Source: Alphaproteobacteria bacterium (GTDB lineage: Bacteria > Pseudomonadota > Alphaproteobacteria > Acetobacterales > Acetobacteraceae). From it: 11,786 nucleotides of DNA. The notes beneath the pieces are model-generated. The model did not search any database, was not told the origin of the DNA, and was given only the letters and a program-made list of their open reading frames with translations. The translations under genes and the position numbers were made by a program. This document shows, piece by piece, positions 6,537 through 11,786 of the stretch (positions within the stretch are counted from its first letter, which is position 1; the number at the start of each line of letters is the position of its first letter). The stretch covers positions 1 through 11,786 of the forward strand of contig JAMFRY010000108.1 in assembly GCA_026225015.1 (NCBI GenBank), written 5' to 3'.

Positions 6537-7306
6537 ACGGCAAGCGCGCCTTCATCAGCGGCGCCGGCGGCGGCATCGGCCGCGCGACCGCGCTGAAATT
6601 TGCAGATGAAGGTGCCGCGGTCATCGTCTCCGATATCCGCGCCGAACCGGCCGAGGAAACTGCCCATGCCATCGCAGCCGCGGGCGGCAAAGCGGTGTTG
6701 GCCATCGGCGATCTTACCGACCCGGCGACATGCGAGGCGGTATTCGCCAGCGGTGCAAAAGCCTTGGGCGGCATCGACATTCTTTTCAACAATGCCGGCA
6801 TTGTCGCGGCCGAGGATGCCGGCCCGGTGGAAACGCCGATCACCGCCTGGAACGCGACGATAAGCGTCAACCTCACCGCGGTTTTTCTCGCCTGCAAATA
6901 CGGTATTCCGTATCTGTTGCAGGCAGGGCAGGGCGCTATCGTCAATAACGCCTCCATTGTCGCTCTGGTAGGCTCGGCCTATCCGCAGATCGCCTATACC
7001 GCGGCGAAAGGCGGCGTGTTGTCGATGACGCGTGAACTTGCCATCCTATATGGCCGCCGCAATATCCGCGCCAACGCGATTTGCCCTGGGCCGGTTGCCA
7101 CGCCCCTTGTCAACAGTTTTCTGGCCGATCAATCAGCCTGGGAAGCAAGGCGGCCTTACATGCCGATGGGGCGGTTGGGAAAACCCGAGGAAATCGCAGC
7201 TTTGGTGGCGTTTCTTGCGTCCGATGAGGCTTCTTACATCACTGGCGCGGCCTATGCCGCCGATGGCGGAATTACGGCGGCTTACGTGATACGGGACGAA
7301 CAGTAG
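6527..7306 (+). CDS. Short-chain dehydrogenase/reductase (classical SDR)
   Basis: The 259-aa NAD(P)-dependent oxidoreductase shows the whole classical SDR set: cofactor motif SGAGGGIG (11-18), NNAG (88-91), Asn115, Ser143 (NNASIVALVGS), Tyr157-TAA-Lys161 and PGPVATP (187-193), with the usual end at SYITGAAYAADGG. Asp36 at the end of strand 2 (VSDIRAE) suggests a preference for NAD over NADP. ATG 6527 is supported by AGGAG (6514-6518) and by alignment; the longer upstream frame only copies the preceding gene. It overlaps the TIM-barrel gene by 10 nt. The substrate is probably a secondary alcohol or sugar/polyol, but nothing here fixes it. The TAG stop (7304-7306) lies inside the palindromic repeat, so the last residues may have been altered when the repeat arrived. 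Confidence 0.93.
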   Translation: MRLNGKRAFISGAGGGIGRATALKFADEGAAVIVSDIRAEPAEETAHAIAAAGGKAVLAIGDLTDPATCEAVFASGAKALGGIDILFNNAGIVAAEDAGPVETPITAWNATISVNLTAVFLACKYGIPYLLQAGQGAIVNNASIVALVGSAYPQIAYTAAKGGVLSMTRELAILYGRRNIRANAICPGPVATPLVNSFLADQSAWEARRPYMPMGRLGKPEEIAALVAFLASDEASYITGAAYAADGGITAAYVIRDEQ

Positions 7307-7387
7307 GATGGGCAGAGCGCAAGCGAAGCCCATCAATTTCCGCCCGCTAAGCGGCGATGGGCTTCGCTTGCGCTGTGCCCATCCTAC
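7303..7387. repeat. Palindromic intergenic repeat (32-bp arms), possible bidirectional terminator
   Basis: Arms 7303-7334 (starting GTAGGATGGGCAGAGCGC) and 7356-7387 pair at 31 of 32 positions around a 21-nt loop that itself can form a small CCGC/GCGG stem. The sequence resembles the GTAGGATGGGC...GCCCATCCTAC palindromes dispersed in many proteobacterial genomes. It sits between the converging SDR and holC genes, where the hairpin could block transcription from both sides or protect mRNA 3' ends. There is no long U-run. Mobility (a REP/MITE-like element) is an inference. Confidence 0.9.
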
Positions 7388-7393
7388 GCTATC

Positions 7394-7840
7394 TCACACG
7401 GATTTTTCCCAGCCGACAGAACCCTGTTTCCAATAAGTAACGCCGTGACCCGTCTCCCTCGCCTGTTTCCAACGTAGTCTCGCAGCCACAACGGCATTCT
7501 CGTCCGTGCCGTCGAACAGATCGAAAACACGGGCATAGGCGCCCAGATTAGGTGTATCGGCGCCAAAAGCCAGGAACAGAAATTTTGCCTGGGCCGGGTT
7601 TATCTCCGTATCCGTGATATAAATCGGCTGCCATTCCGGGTGCGGCGTCGCCGCCGTTCCATGCGGCAGCCAGTCCGCATTTTGCGAAAGCCAGAGCGCG
7701 TCATCGATGGTCGCGACCTGCTCGACGCTGGTGCAGAGGATTAGCGCGTGTTCCCCGGTCGCCAGGGTGCGCCCGAGCAACGGCGGAAGTGCGGCGATCA
7801 GGCTGGTGCGCGTGAGATGGTAGAACCCGATATCGGCCAT
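7394..7840 (-). CDS. holC: DNA polymerase III subunit chi
   Basis: The 148-aa protein matches HolC in length and pattern: IGFYHLTRTSLIAALPPLL at the N-terminus, a LILCTS strand, LWLSQNADWLPHG with the conserved Trp, then PIYITDTEINPAQAKFLFL and FDLFDGTDENAVVAARLRW near the end. Chi belongs to the clamp-loader-associated chi-psi complex and links the replisome to single-strand DNA-binding protein. The gene starts inside the TAATG junction with mrp (1-nt overlap at 7840), so translation probably depends on mrp termination and reinitiation; no separate Shine-Dalgarno is evident. The partner to mrp is unusual, since holC is commonly found beside pepA or valS. Confidence 0.88.
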   Translation of the reverse strand: MADIGFYHLTRTSLIAALPPLLGRTLATGEHALILCTSVEQVATIDDALWLSQNADWLPHGTAATPHPEWQPIYITDTEINPAQAKFLFLAFGADTPNLGAYARVFDLFDGTDENAVVAARLRWKQARETGHGVTYWKQGSVGWEKSV

Positions 7841-8844
7841 TAGGCGCCGCCAATACCGGCCAGCACCTTCGCGGCGATCGTCCGGAAAATCGCCGCAACC
7901 TCGCCCGCCGGCTCGGCCACCGTGATCGGCGTTCCGGCATCGCCGGTTTCGCGAATCGCGCGCAGCAACGGCACTTCGCCCAAGAGTGGCACGCCGATCC
8001 GCGCGGCCTCCGCCGCGGCGCCGCCATGGCCGAAAATATCCGTCCGGTGATTACAATTCGGGCAGGCGAAAAACGACATGTTCTCGACAATGCCCAGCAC
8101 CGGCACGCGCACCTGCTCGAACATTTTCACCCCGCGCCTGGCGTCGATCAAGGCGATATCCTGTGGTGTGGACACAATCACCGCGCCGCGCAAATTCACC
8201 TTTTGCGCCAATGTAAGCTGCGCATCGCCGGTGCCTGGCGGCAGATCGATCACCAGCACATCCAGCTCGCCCCATGCCACCTGGCCCAGCAACTGGTTCA
8301 GCGCGCCCATCACCATCGGGCCGCGCCAGATCATCGCGGTATCCTCGGCCACCAGAAAACCGATCGACATGCAGGTCAAACCCCAGGCCTGGAGCGGCTG
8401 CATAATGCCGCCCTGCACCTGCGGCCTGGCGTTCAGCCCCAGCATGCGCGGCAAGGAAGGGCCGTAGATATCGGCATCCAGCAAGCCAACCTGCAATCCG
8501 CTCTGCGCCAGCGCAACGGCAAGGTTCACCGCAACCGTGGACTTGCCAACCCCGCCTTTGCCGGAAGCAACGGCGACGACGTGCTTTACCCCCGGCAGAA
8601 TCACCTCCGGCGCCTTGGCCGGCGCCGCTTGCCGATGCGCGGTGAACACCACGGAGGCCTTTTCAATCCCCGGCAAGGCCGCCAGACTAGCCTCGATTTG
8701 GGCACGAAGCGGCTCTTGCGCCTGCGCATCCTCGCGTTTGATGGCCAGCGTCACATGCGCTTGGCCGTCATGGAGGTGTACGCCTTCCAACATGGTTCCA
8801 AGCTTGAAGGGCGCCAGGGCCGCGCGGATATCTTCTTCGGTCAT
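7840..8844 (-). CDS. mrp: Mrp/ApbC-family iron-sulfur cluster carrier ATPase
   Basis: The 334-aa protein has a DUF59/MIP18-like domain (about 1-70) and a MinD-type P-loop ATPase with the deviant Walker A ASGKGGVGKST (93-103), LLDADIYGPSLPRML (121-135) and DLPPGTGDAQLT (200-211). The CPNC pair (261-264), in the usual ENMSFFACPNC context, would bridge a Fe-S cluster between two subunits. Members deliver Fe-S clusters to apo-proteins in the cytoplasm. The start used is ATG 8844; an in-frame TTG two codons upstream (8850) is also possible and neither has a strong Shine-Dalgarno. It overlaps holC by 1 nt and diverges from the HtrA-type protease gene, with 88 bp between the two ATGs. Confidence 0.93.
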   Translation of the reverse strand: MTEEDIRAALAPFKLGTMLEGVHLHDGQAHVTLAIKREDAQAQEPLRAQIEASLAALPGIEKASVVFTAHRQAAPAKAPEVILPGVKHVVAVASGKGGVGKSTVAVNLAVALAQSGLQVGLLDADIYGPSLPRMLGLNARPQVQGGIMQPLQAWGLTCMSIGFLVAEDTAMIWRGPMVMGALNQLLGQVAWGELDVLVIDLPPGTGDAQLTLAQKVNLRGAVIVSTPQDIALIDARRGVKMFEQVRVPVLGIVENMSFFACPNCNHRTDIFGHGGAAAEAARIGVPLLGEVPLLRAIRETGDAGTPITVAEPAGEVAAIFRTIAAKVLAGIGGA

Positions 8845-8932
8845 CGGCAAAGCCTACCATCCCATTCTCTGCCGGGGTAGCCGCCTGCACTTCCCACTTG
8901 CGAAGATCGCGCAAGGAACGCAGAATTTGCCG
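8845..8932. promoter_or_regulatory. Short divergent intergenic region between mrp and htrA
   Basis: The 88-bp gap must hold promoters in both directions. A 10-bp inverted repeat spans it: catcggcaaa at 8842-8851 and tttgccgatg at 8926-8935, so both genes carry TTG-CCG-ATG at their starts. No clear -35/-10 pair is visible. Confidence 0.4.
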
Positions 8933-10378
8933 ATGCGAATTGCCAGCATCCTCCTTCTATGCGCCCTCCTGCTAAGCGCCGGCCTGCCTGGCGCGGACAT
9001 CGCCTTGGCCTCCCCGTCAATGCCGCCGCCCATGGCGGATCTGGCGGGGAGGCTGCTGCCTTCCGTCGTCAGCGTCGCCAGCACCGATCCGGTGGGCGGC
9101 AATGCGGAAAGCGTGCCGGATGGGGGCGCCTCTACCGGAGGCGCCGCAACCAATCCGAACCAGCCGGCCCAATCCGGGGATATCTCCGGCGCTTCCTCCT
9201 CCAGCGTCATTCCGCCGCCAAAAGCCGAAGAAGCCTTGGGCGCCGGCTTCATCTTCGACCCGGCCGGCTATATCGCCACCAACAACCACGTGATCGACGG
9301 CGCAACCAGCGTAACGGTAACCCTCAATGACGGGACGATTCTGCCCGCTACCATCGTCGGCCAGGATAAGCGCGGCGATCTGGCGGTATTGAAGGTCGAT
9401 GCCGGCCATAAGTTGCCGGCGGTGCAGTTCGGCGATTCATCCAAACTGCGCGTCGGCGACTGGGTGCTGGCCATCGGCAATCCCTATGGCCTGGATGCAA
9501 GCGCCTCGGCCGGCATCGTCAGCGCCCTGCACCGGGATATCGGCGAGGATAAATATGACGACTTTATCCAAACCGACGCCACCATCAACCGCGGCAATTC
9601 CGGCGGCCCGCTCTTCGACATCTCCGGGCATGTGATCGGCATCAATTCGGCGATCTACTCGCCCTCCGGCGGATCGGTCGGCGTCGGTTTCGCGATACCT
9701 TCCGCCATGGTGCAGCCGGTGGTGGAATCGTTAAAGGCGACCGGCGCGATCAAACGCGGCTGGCTCGGCGTCAGCAGCCAGGACATTACGCCGACAATCG
9801 AGAAACTCCTCAACCTGCCCGGCGCCTCCGGCGCGCTGATCGCCGGCATCATGGAAGGCGGCCCATCGGACCACAAATTGCAGCCAGGCGACGTGCTGGT
9901 TTCACTGGGCAATGTGGCGATCACCAATCCACGCTCGTTGATGATCCGCACAGCCCAGATACTCTGTGGCCAGACTGCCGAGGCGACCTTCTGGCGCGAT
10001 GGGTCCCTGCAGCATACGGCAATTACCGTCGCGGCGGCGCCCCCCAACAAACCTCCGGGCGTCGCAGCTCAACCGCCGGCGCTTCCCAACGTCAATCTGG
10101 CGGCGATCGGTGTTGCCATTTCTCCCGGCGCATCGGCAAGCGGGCTGACCGTGATCGCCGTCACCAATGGCGGACCGGCGGCGAAGGCCGGCCTGGTCGC
10201 GGATAACAGGATCGGCGCGGTCGGTGCGCAAAGCGTGACCTCCGCCGGCGCGTTGCGTGACCAGCTCAACGCGCTTGCGGACAACCATCAAAAAATCGCG
10301 GTATTGCTGGTAAGCGGCGATAACGCGGCGGGCGATGATCCTGGGCCGCGCTGGGTGCCCGTCGGCCTGTCGAAATAG
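8933..10378 (+). CDS. HtrA/DegP-type periplasmic serine protease with two PDZ domains
   Basis: The 481-aa protein begins with a signal peptide (hydrophobic ILLLCALLL, likely cut after ADIALA, about residue 26). A trypsin-like domain follows with His119 (NNHVID), Asp149 (DKRGDLAVLKV) and Ser223 (RGNSGGPLF), so the triad is intact. Two PDZ domains come next, about 275-365 (RGWLGVSSQDI, GALIAGIMEGGPS) and 385-470 (IGVAISPGAS, GGPAAKAGL). It should degrade or refold damaged envelope proteins. A Gly/Ser/Pro/Asn-rich linker (about 52-95) separates the signal region from the protease, resembling the flexible LA-loop area of DegP/DegQ. AAGGA (8913-8917) lies 15 nt before ATG 8933 but 9 nt before the in-frame TTG 8927, so TTG is a credible alternative start. 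It converges with rlmB, 3 nt apart, with no terminator visible. Confidence 0.93.
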   Translation: MRIASILLLCALLLSAGLPGADIALASPSMPPPMADLAGRLLPSVVSVASTDPVGGNAESVPDGGASTGGAATNPNQPAQSGDISGASSSSVIPPPKAEEALGAGFIFDPAGYIATNNHVIDGATSVTVTLNDGTILPATIVGQDKRGDLAVLKVDAGHKLPAVQFGDSSKLRVGDWVLAIGNPYGLDASASAGIVSALHRDIGEDKYDDFIQTDATINRGNSGGPLFDISGHVIGINSAIYSPSGGSVGVGFAIPSAMVQPVVESLKATGAIKRGWLGVSSQDITPTIEKLLNLPGASGALIAGIMEGGPSDHKLQPGDVLVSLGNVAITNPRSLMIRTAQILCGQTAEATFWRDGSLQHTAITVAAAPPNKPPGVAAQPPALPNVNLAAIGVAISPGASASGLTVIAVTNGGPAAKAGLVADNRIGAVGAQSVTSAGALRDQLNALADNHQKIAVLLVSGDNAAGDDPGPRWVPVGLSK

Positions 10379-10381
10379 CGG

Positions 10382-11509
10382 CTACGCAGCCCCGCGCGTG
10401 AGTTCGTAGAGCGCGACCGCGCCGGCGGCCGATACGTTCAGGCTCTCTATCCCACCGGGCATCGCCAAGGCCGCGACCTCATCGCAGCTTTCGCGGGTCA
10501 GCCGGCGCATGCCCTCGCCTTCATTTCCCAGCACGAGCGCCACCCGCCTGCCGGCGAAAGCCTTGCCGTCCAGCCGGTTGGGCGAGGCGCCGTCAAGCCC
10601 GACAACCCAGATGCTGGCGGCTTTGAGCACGATCAGCGCCCGCGCAATGTTAACGATTCGCAGCAGAGGAATCAGCTCCAGCGCGCCGGAAGCGGCCTTT
10701 GCCAGGGCGCCGGTTTCCTCCGGCGCATTGCGTTCCTGCGCAATCACCATCGCGGCGCCGAAGGCCTGCGCCGTGCGCAGCAACGCGCCGATATTCCTTG
10801 GATCGCTGATCTGGTCGAGCACCAATACCGGGCCCGGCCGCTTCAGCGCCTCCAATAATGGCGGCGCGGTAAGCTGGTCGGCCAATAATGCCACGCCCTG
10901 ATGCACGATGCCGGTGCCATGCCCGGCGCCCAGAAGCTGGTCGATCCGCTCCCGCGACGCGATTTCCGGCTGAATCGGCCAGGGTTTCGGCAACTCCGCC
11001 GCCAAAGCGGCATCCGCCTCCTCGGTAATCACCAGCCGACGCAAACGTCGCGCCGGGTTGCCGAGCGCCGCCCCAACCGCATGAACGCCATAAAGCCAGA
11101 CCGCGCCATTCGGCACTATCGGCGCGCGCTGCCCGCGTCCCTGCGCCGGGCGCCCTTGGGCCGAGCGCCCCTGGGCCGGATGCCCTTGAGCCGGGTGCCC
11201 TTGAGCCGCGCGCCCTTGAGCCGCGCGCTGCGGCGGCCGCCCTTGCGGCGCGCGCGGCTCGTCCGGCTTGCGAAACGTCGATTCGCCGGAGGCCAGACTC
11301 AATTTGGGTCCACCAAACCGGCGCTCGCCTGCTCCTTGCTCCGCCGCTTTTGCGCCGCCACCGAATTTCGGCTTTTCGCCTGTCGACCCGCCACGGCTCT
11401 GGCCATGCGACTTGCCTTGCGCCCGGGCGCCGGGCGCCGGGCTGCCGGGCGCCGGGCTTCCGGGCGCCGGGCGGGCGAATTTGGAACGGGGCGGGCGCTG
11501 TTGTGTCAT
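10382..11509 (-). CDS. rlmB: 23S rRNA 2'-O-methyltransferase RlmB (SpoU/TrmH family) with repetitive N-terminal tail
   Basis: Residues about 135-375 form the RlmB core: a substrate-binding N-domain (WLYGVHAVGAAL, then GTGIVHQGVALLA), and the SPOUT methyltransferase motifs DQISDPRNIGALLRTAQAFGA (from 232), LVLGNEGEGM (325-334) and GIESLNVSAAGAVALYEL (353-370). RlmB methylates the 2'-OH of a conserved guanosine in the 23S rRNA P-loop (G2251 in E. coli), using S-adenosylmethionine. The first 130 residues are low-complexity, rich in Arg, Gly, Pro, Gln and Ala, with tandem pentapeptides; core RlmB proteins are only about 240-250 aa. ATG 11509 is used because the longer frame to 11650 runs antisense through the tRNA-Tyr gene. 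Only a weak AAGG precedes it. It is divergent from the tRNA cluster. Confidence 0.9.
   Translation of the reverse strand: MTQQRPPRSKFARPAPGSPAPGSPAPGARAQGKSHGQSRGGSTGEKPKFGGGAKAAEQGAGERRFGGPKLSLASGESTFRKPDEPRAPQGRPPQRAAQGRAAQGHPAQGHPAQGRSAQGRPAQGRGQRAPIVPNGAVWLYGVHAVGAALGNPARRLRRLVITEEADAALAAELPKPWPIQPEIASRERIDQLLGAGHGTGIVHQGVALLADQLTAPPLLEALKRPGPVLVLDQISDPRNIGALLRTAQAFGAAMVIAQERNAPEETGALAKAASGALELIPLLRIVNIARALIVLKAASIWVVGLDGASPNRLDGKAFAGRRVALVLGNEGEGMRRLTRESCDEVAALAMPGGIESLNVSAAGAVALYELTRGAA
11136..11225. repeat. Six tandem 15-bp repeats within rlmB
   Basis: Six consecutive 15-bp units encode, on the minus strand, pentapeptides of the form (R/H)(A/P/S)AQG, residues about 96-125 of RlmB. Units differ by one to four bases. 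The period keeps the reading frame, so copy number could vary without breaking the gene. Confidence 0.9.
11430..11474. repeat. Three tandem 15-bp GC-rich repeats within rlmB
   Basis: Three units of ccgggcgccgggcNN (11430-11444, 11445-11459, 11460-11474) encode PAPGS/PAPGA pentapeptides at residues about 14-28 of RlmB. The extreme GC content and self-complementary GGCGCC core also make this site prone to slippage or assembly error. Confidence 0.85.
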
Positions 11510-11538
11510 GGGCGCATCACTAGCCTTGGGGGTTTGCG

Positions 11539-11567
11539 TTGACAACCAAGGGCTAATCGCGGAAATG
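11539..11567 (+). promoter_or_regulatory. Predicted promoter of the tRNA cluster
   Basis: A perfect -35 box TTGACA (11539-11544) is followed after 17 bp by GAAATG (11562-11567), a weak -10, placing initiation just upstream of tRNA-Tyr (11577). tRNA promoters in alphaproteobacteria often have strong -35 and loose -10 elements. Confidence 0.5.
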
Positions 11568-11576
11568 AGCCGCAGC

Positions 11577-11662
11577 GGAAGGGTGCCCGAGTGGCTAAAG
11601 GGGGCGGACTGTAAATCCGCTGGCGTACGCCTACGTTGGTTCGAATCCAACCCCTTCCACCA
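11577..11662 (+). tRNA. tRNA-Tyr (anticodon GTA)
   Basis: The acceptor stem pairs GGAAGGG (11577-11583) with CCCTTCC (11652-11658), followed by A and an encoded CCA (11660-11662). The anticodon arm is GCGGA-CTGTAAA-TCCGC with GTA at 11611-11613. The long variable arm (GGCG/CGCC) marks a class II tRNA, and the T-arm is GTTGG-TTCGAAT-CCAAC. All parts fit a functional tRNA-Tyr of 86 nt including CCA. Confidence 0.97.
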
Positions 11663-11682
11663 TGAAGTCTGCCACCAGGACC

Positions 11683-11756
11683 GCGGGTGTAGCTCAACGG
11701 TAGAGTCCTAGCCTTCCAAGCTAGTTGTGCGGGTTCGATTCCCGTCACCCGCTCCA
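11683..11756 (+). tRNA. tRNA-Gly (anticodon TCC)
   Basis: The acceptor stem pairs GCGGGTG (11683-11689) with CACCCGC (11746-11752), followed by T and an encoded CCA (11754-11756). The anticodon arm is CTAGC-CTTCCAA-GCTAG with TCC at 11715-11717, and the T-arm is GCGGG-TTCGATT-CCCGT. It lies 20 nt after tRNA-Tyr and is probably cut from the same transcript. Confidence 0.97.
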
Positions 11757-11786
11757 GTTCACTGCCGTCCATGTCGAGCAAGGCCA

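Noticed and set aside
8537..8932. Upstream extension of the HtrA-type protease by 132 codons
   Set aside because: It lies antisense to mrp, and a normal signal peptide starts at 8933 (or 8927).
10901..11542. 213-codon plus-strand frame full of Arg/Leu/Pro repeats
   Set aside because: It is the opposite-strand shadow of the repeated rlmB N-terminus.
11510..11650. N-terminal extension of RlmB starting at 11650
   Set aside because: The extra residues are the complement of tRNA-Tyr and its promoter; ATG 11509 is the sensible start.
11506..11781. 91-codon minus-strand frame reading WIRTNVGVRQRIYS and RVTGIEPAQ-like peptides
   Set aside because: It is antisense to both tRNA genes; this peptide pattern is a known false gene product of tRNA complements.

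Overview
The window looks like chromosomal DNA from a GC-rich alphaproteobacterium, plausibly Rhodospirillales/Acetobacteraceae (an inference, not proven). Supporting signs are a GTTC-N7-GTTC LexA-type operator, CCA-encoding tRNA genes next to rlmB, and the style of the proteins. No phage, CRISPR array or complete insertion sequence is visible.

Left edge (1-520): a poorly coding, repeat-bearing stretch. It holds the last 21 codons of an unidentified ORF, a perfect 12-bp inverted repeat, four tandem 15-bp units and one small hydrophobic ORF with a strong ribosome binding site. Minus-strand block (520-5624): an L-lactate permease gene interrupted by one in-frame TAA; a two-gene operon of a FAN1-like VRR-NUC nuclease overlapping by 4 nt a 2-hydroxychromene-2-carboxylate isomerase-like (thioredoxin-fold) protein; and a manganese catalase with its own terminator. 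The nuclease gene has a perfect alphaproteobacterial LexA box inside its predicted promoter, so this pair is probably SOS-inducible.

Plus-strand block (5820-7306): a TIM-barrel protein of uncertain function overlaps by 10 nt a classical short-chain dehydrogenase/reductase; the two probably act in one pathway. An 85-bp near-perfect palindromic repeat follows and even supplies the stop codon of the dehydrogenase. On the minus strand come holC (DNA polymerase III chi) and mrp (Fe-S carrier ATPase), overlapping by 1 nt. Diverging from mrp is a two-PDZ HtrA/DegP-type periplasmic protease.

Right edge (10382-11786): rlmB, encoding a 23S rRNA 2'-O-methyltransferase with an unusual Arg/Gly/Pro/Gln-rich repeat tail at its N-terminus. 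Divergent from it is a tRNA-Tyr(GTA)-tRNA-Gly(TCC) cluster with a perfect TTGACA -35 box, an arrangement that in many bacteria leads into tuf/secE/nusG.

The strongest candidate for something new is the LexA-box-controlled FAN1-like nuclease/thioredoxin-fold operon at 2288-4789.
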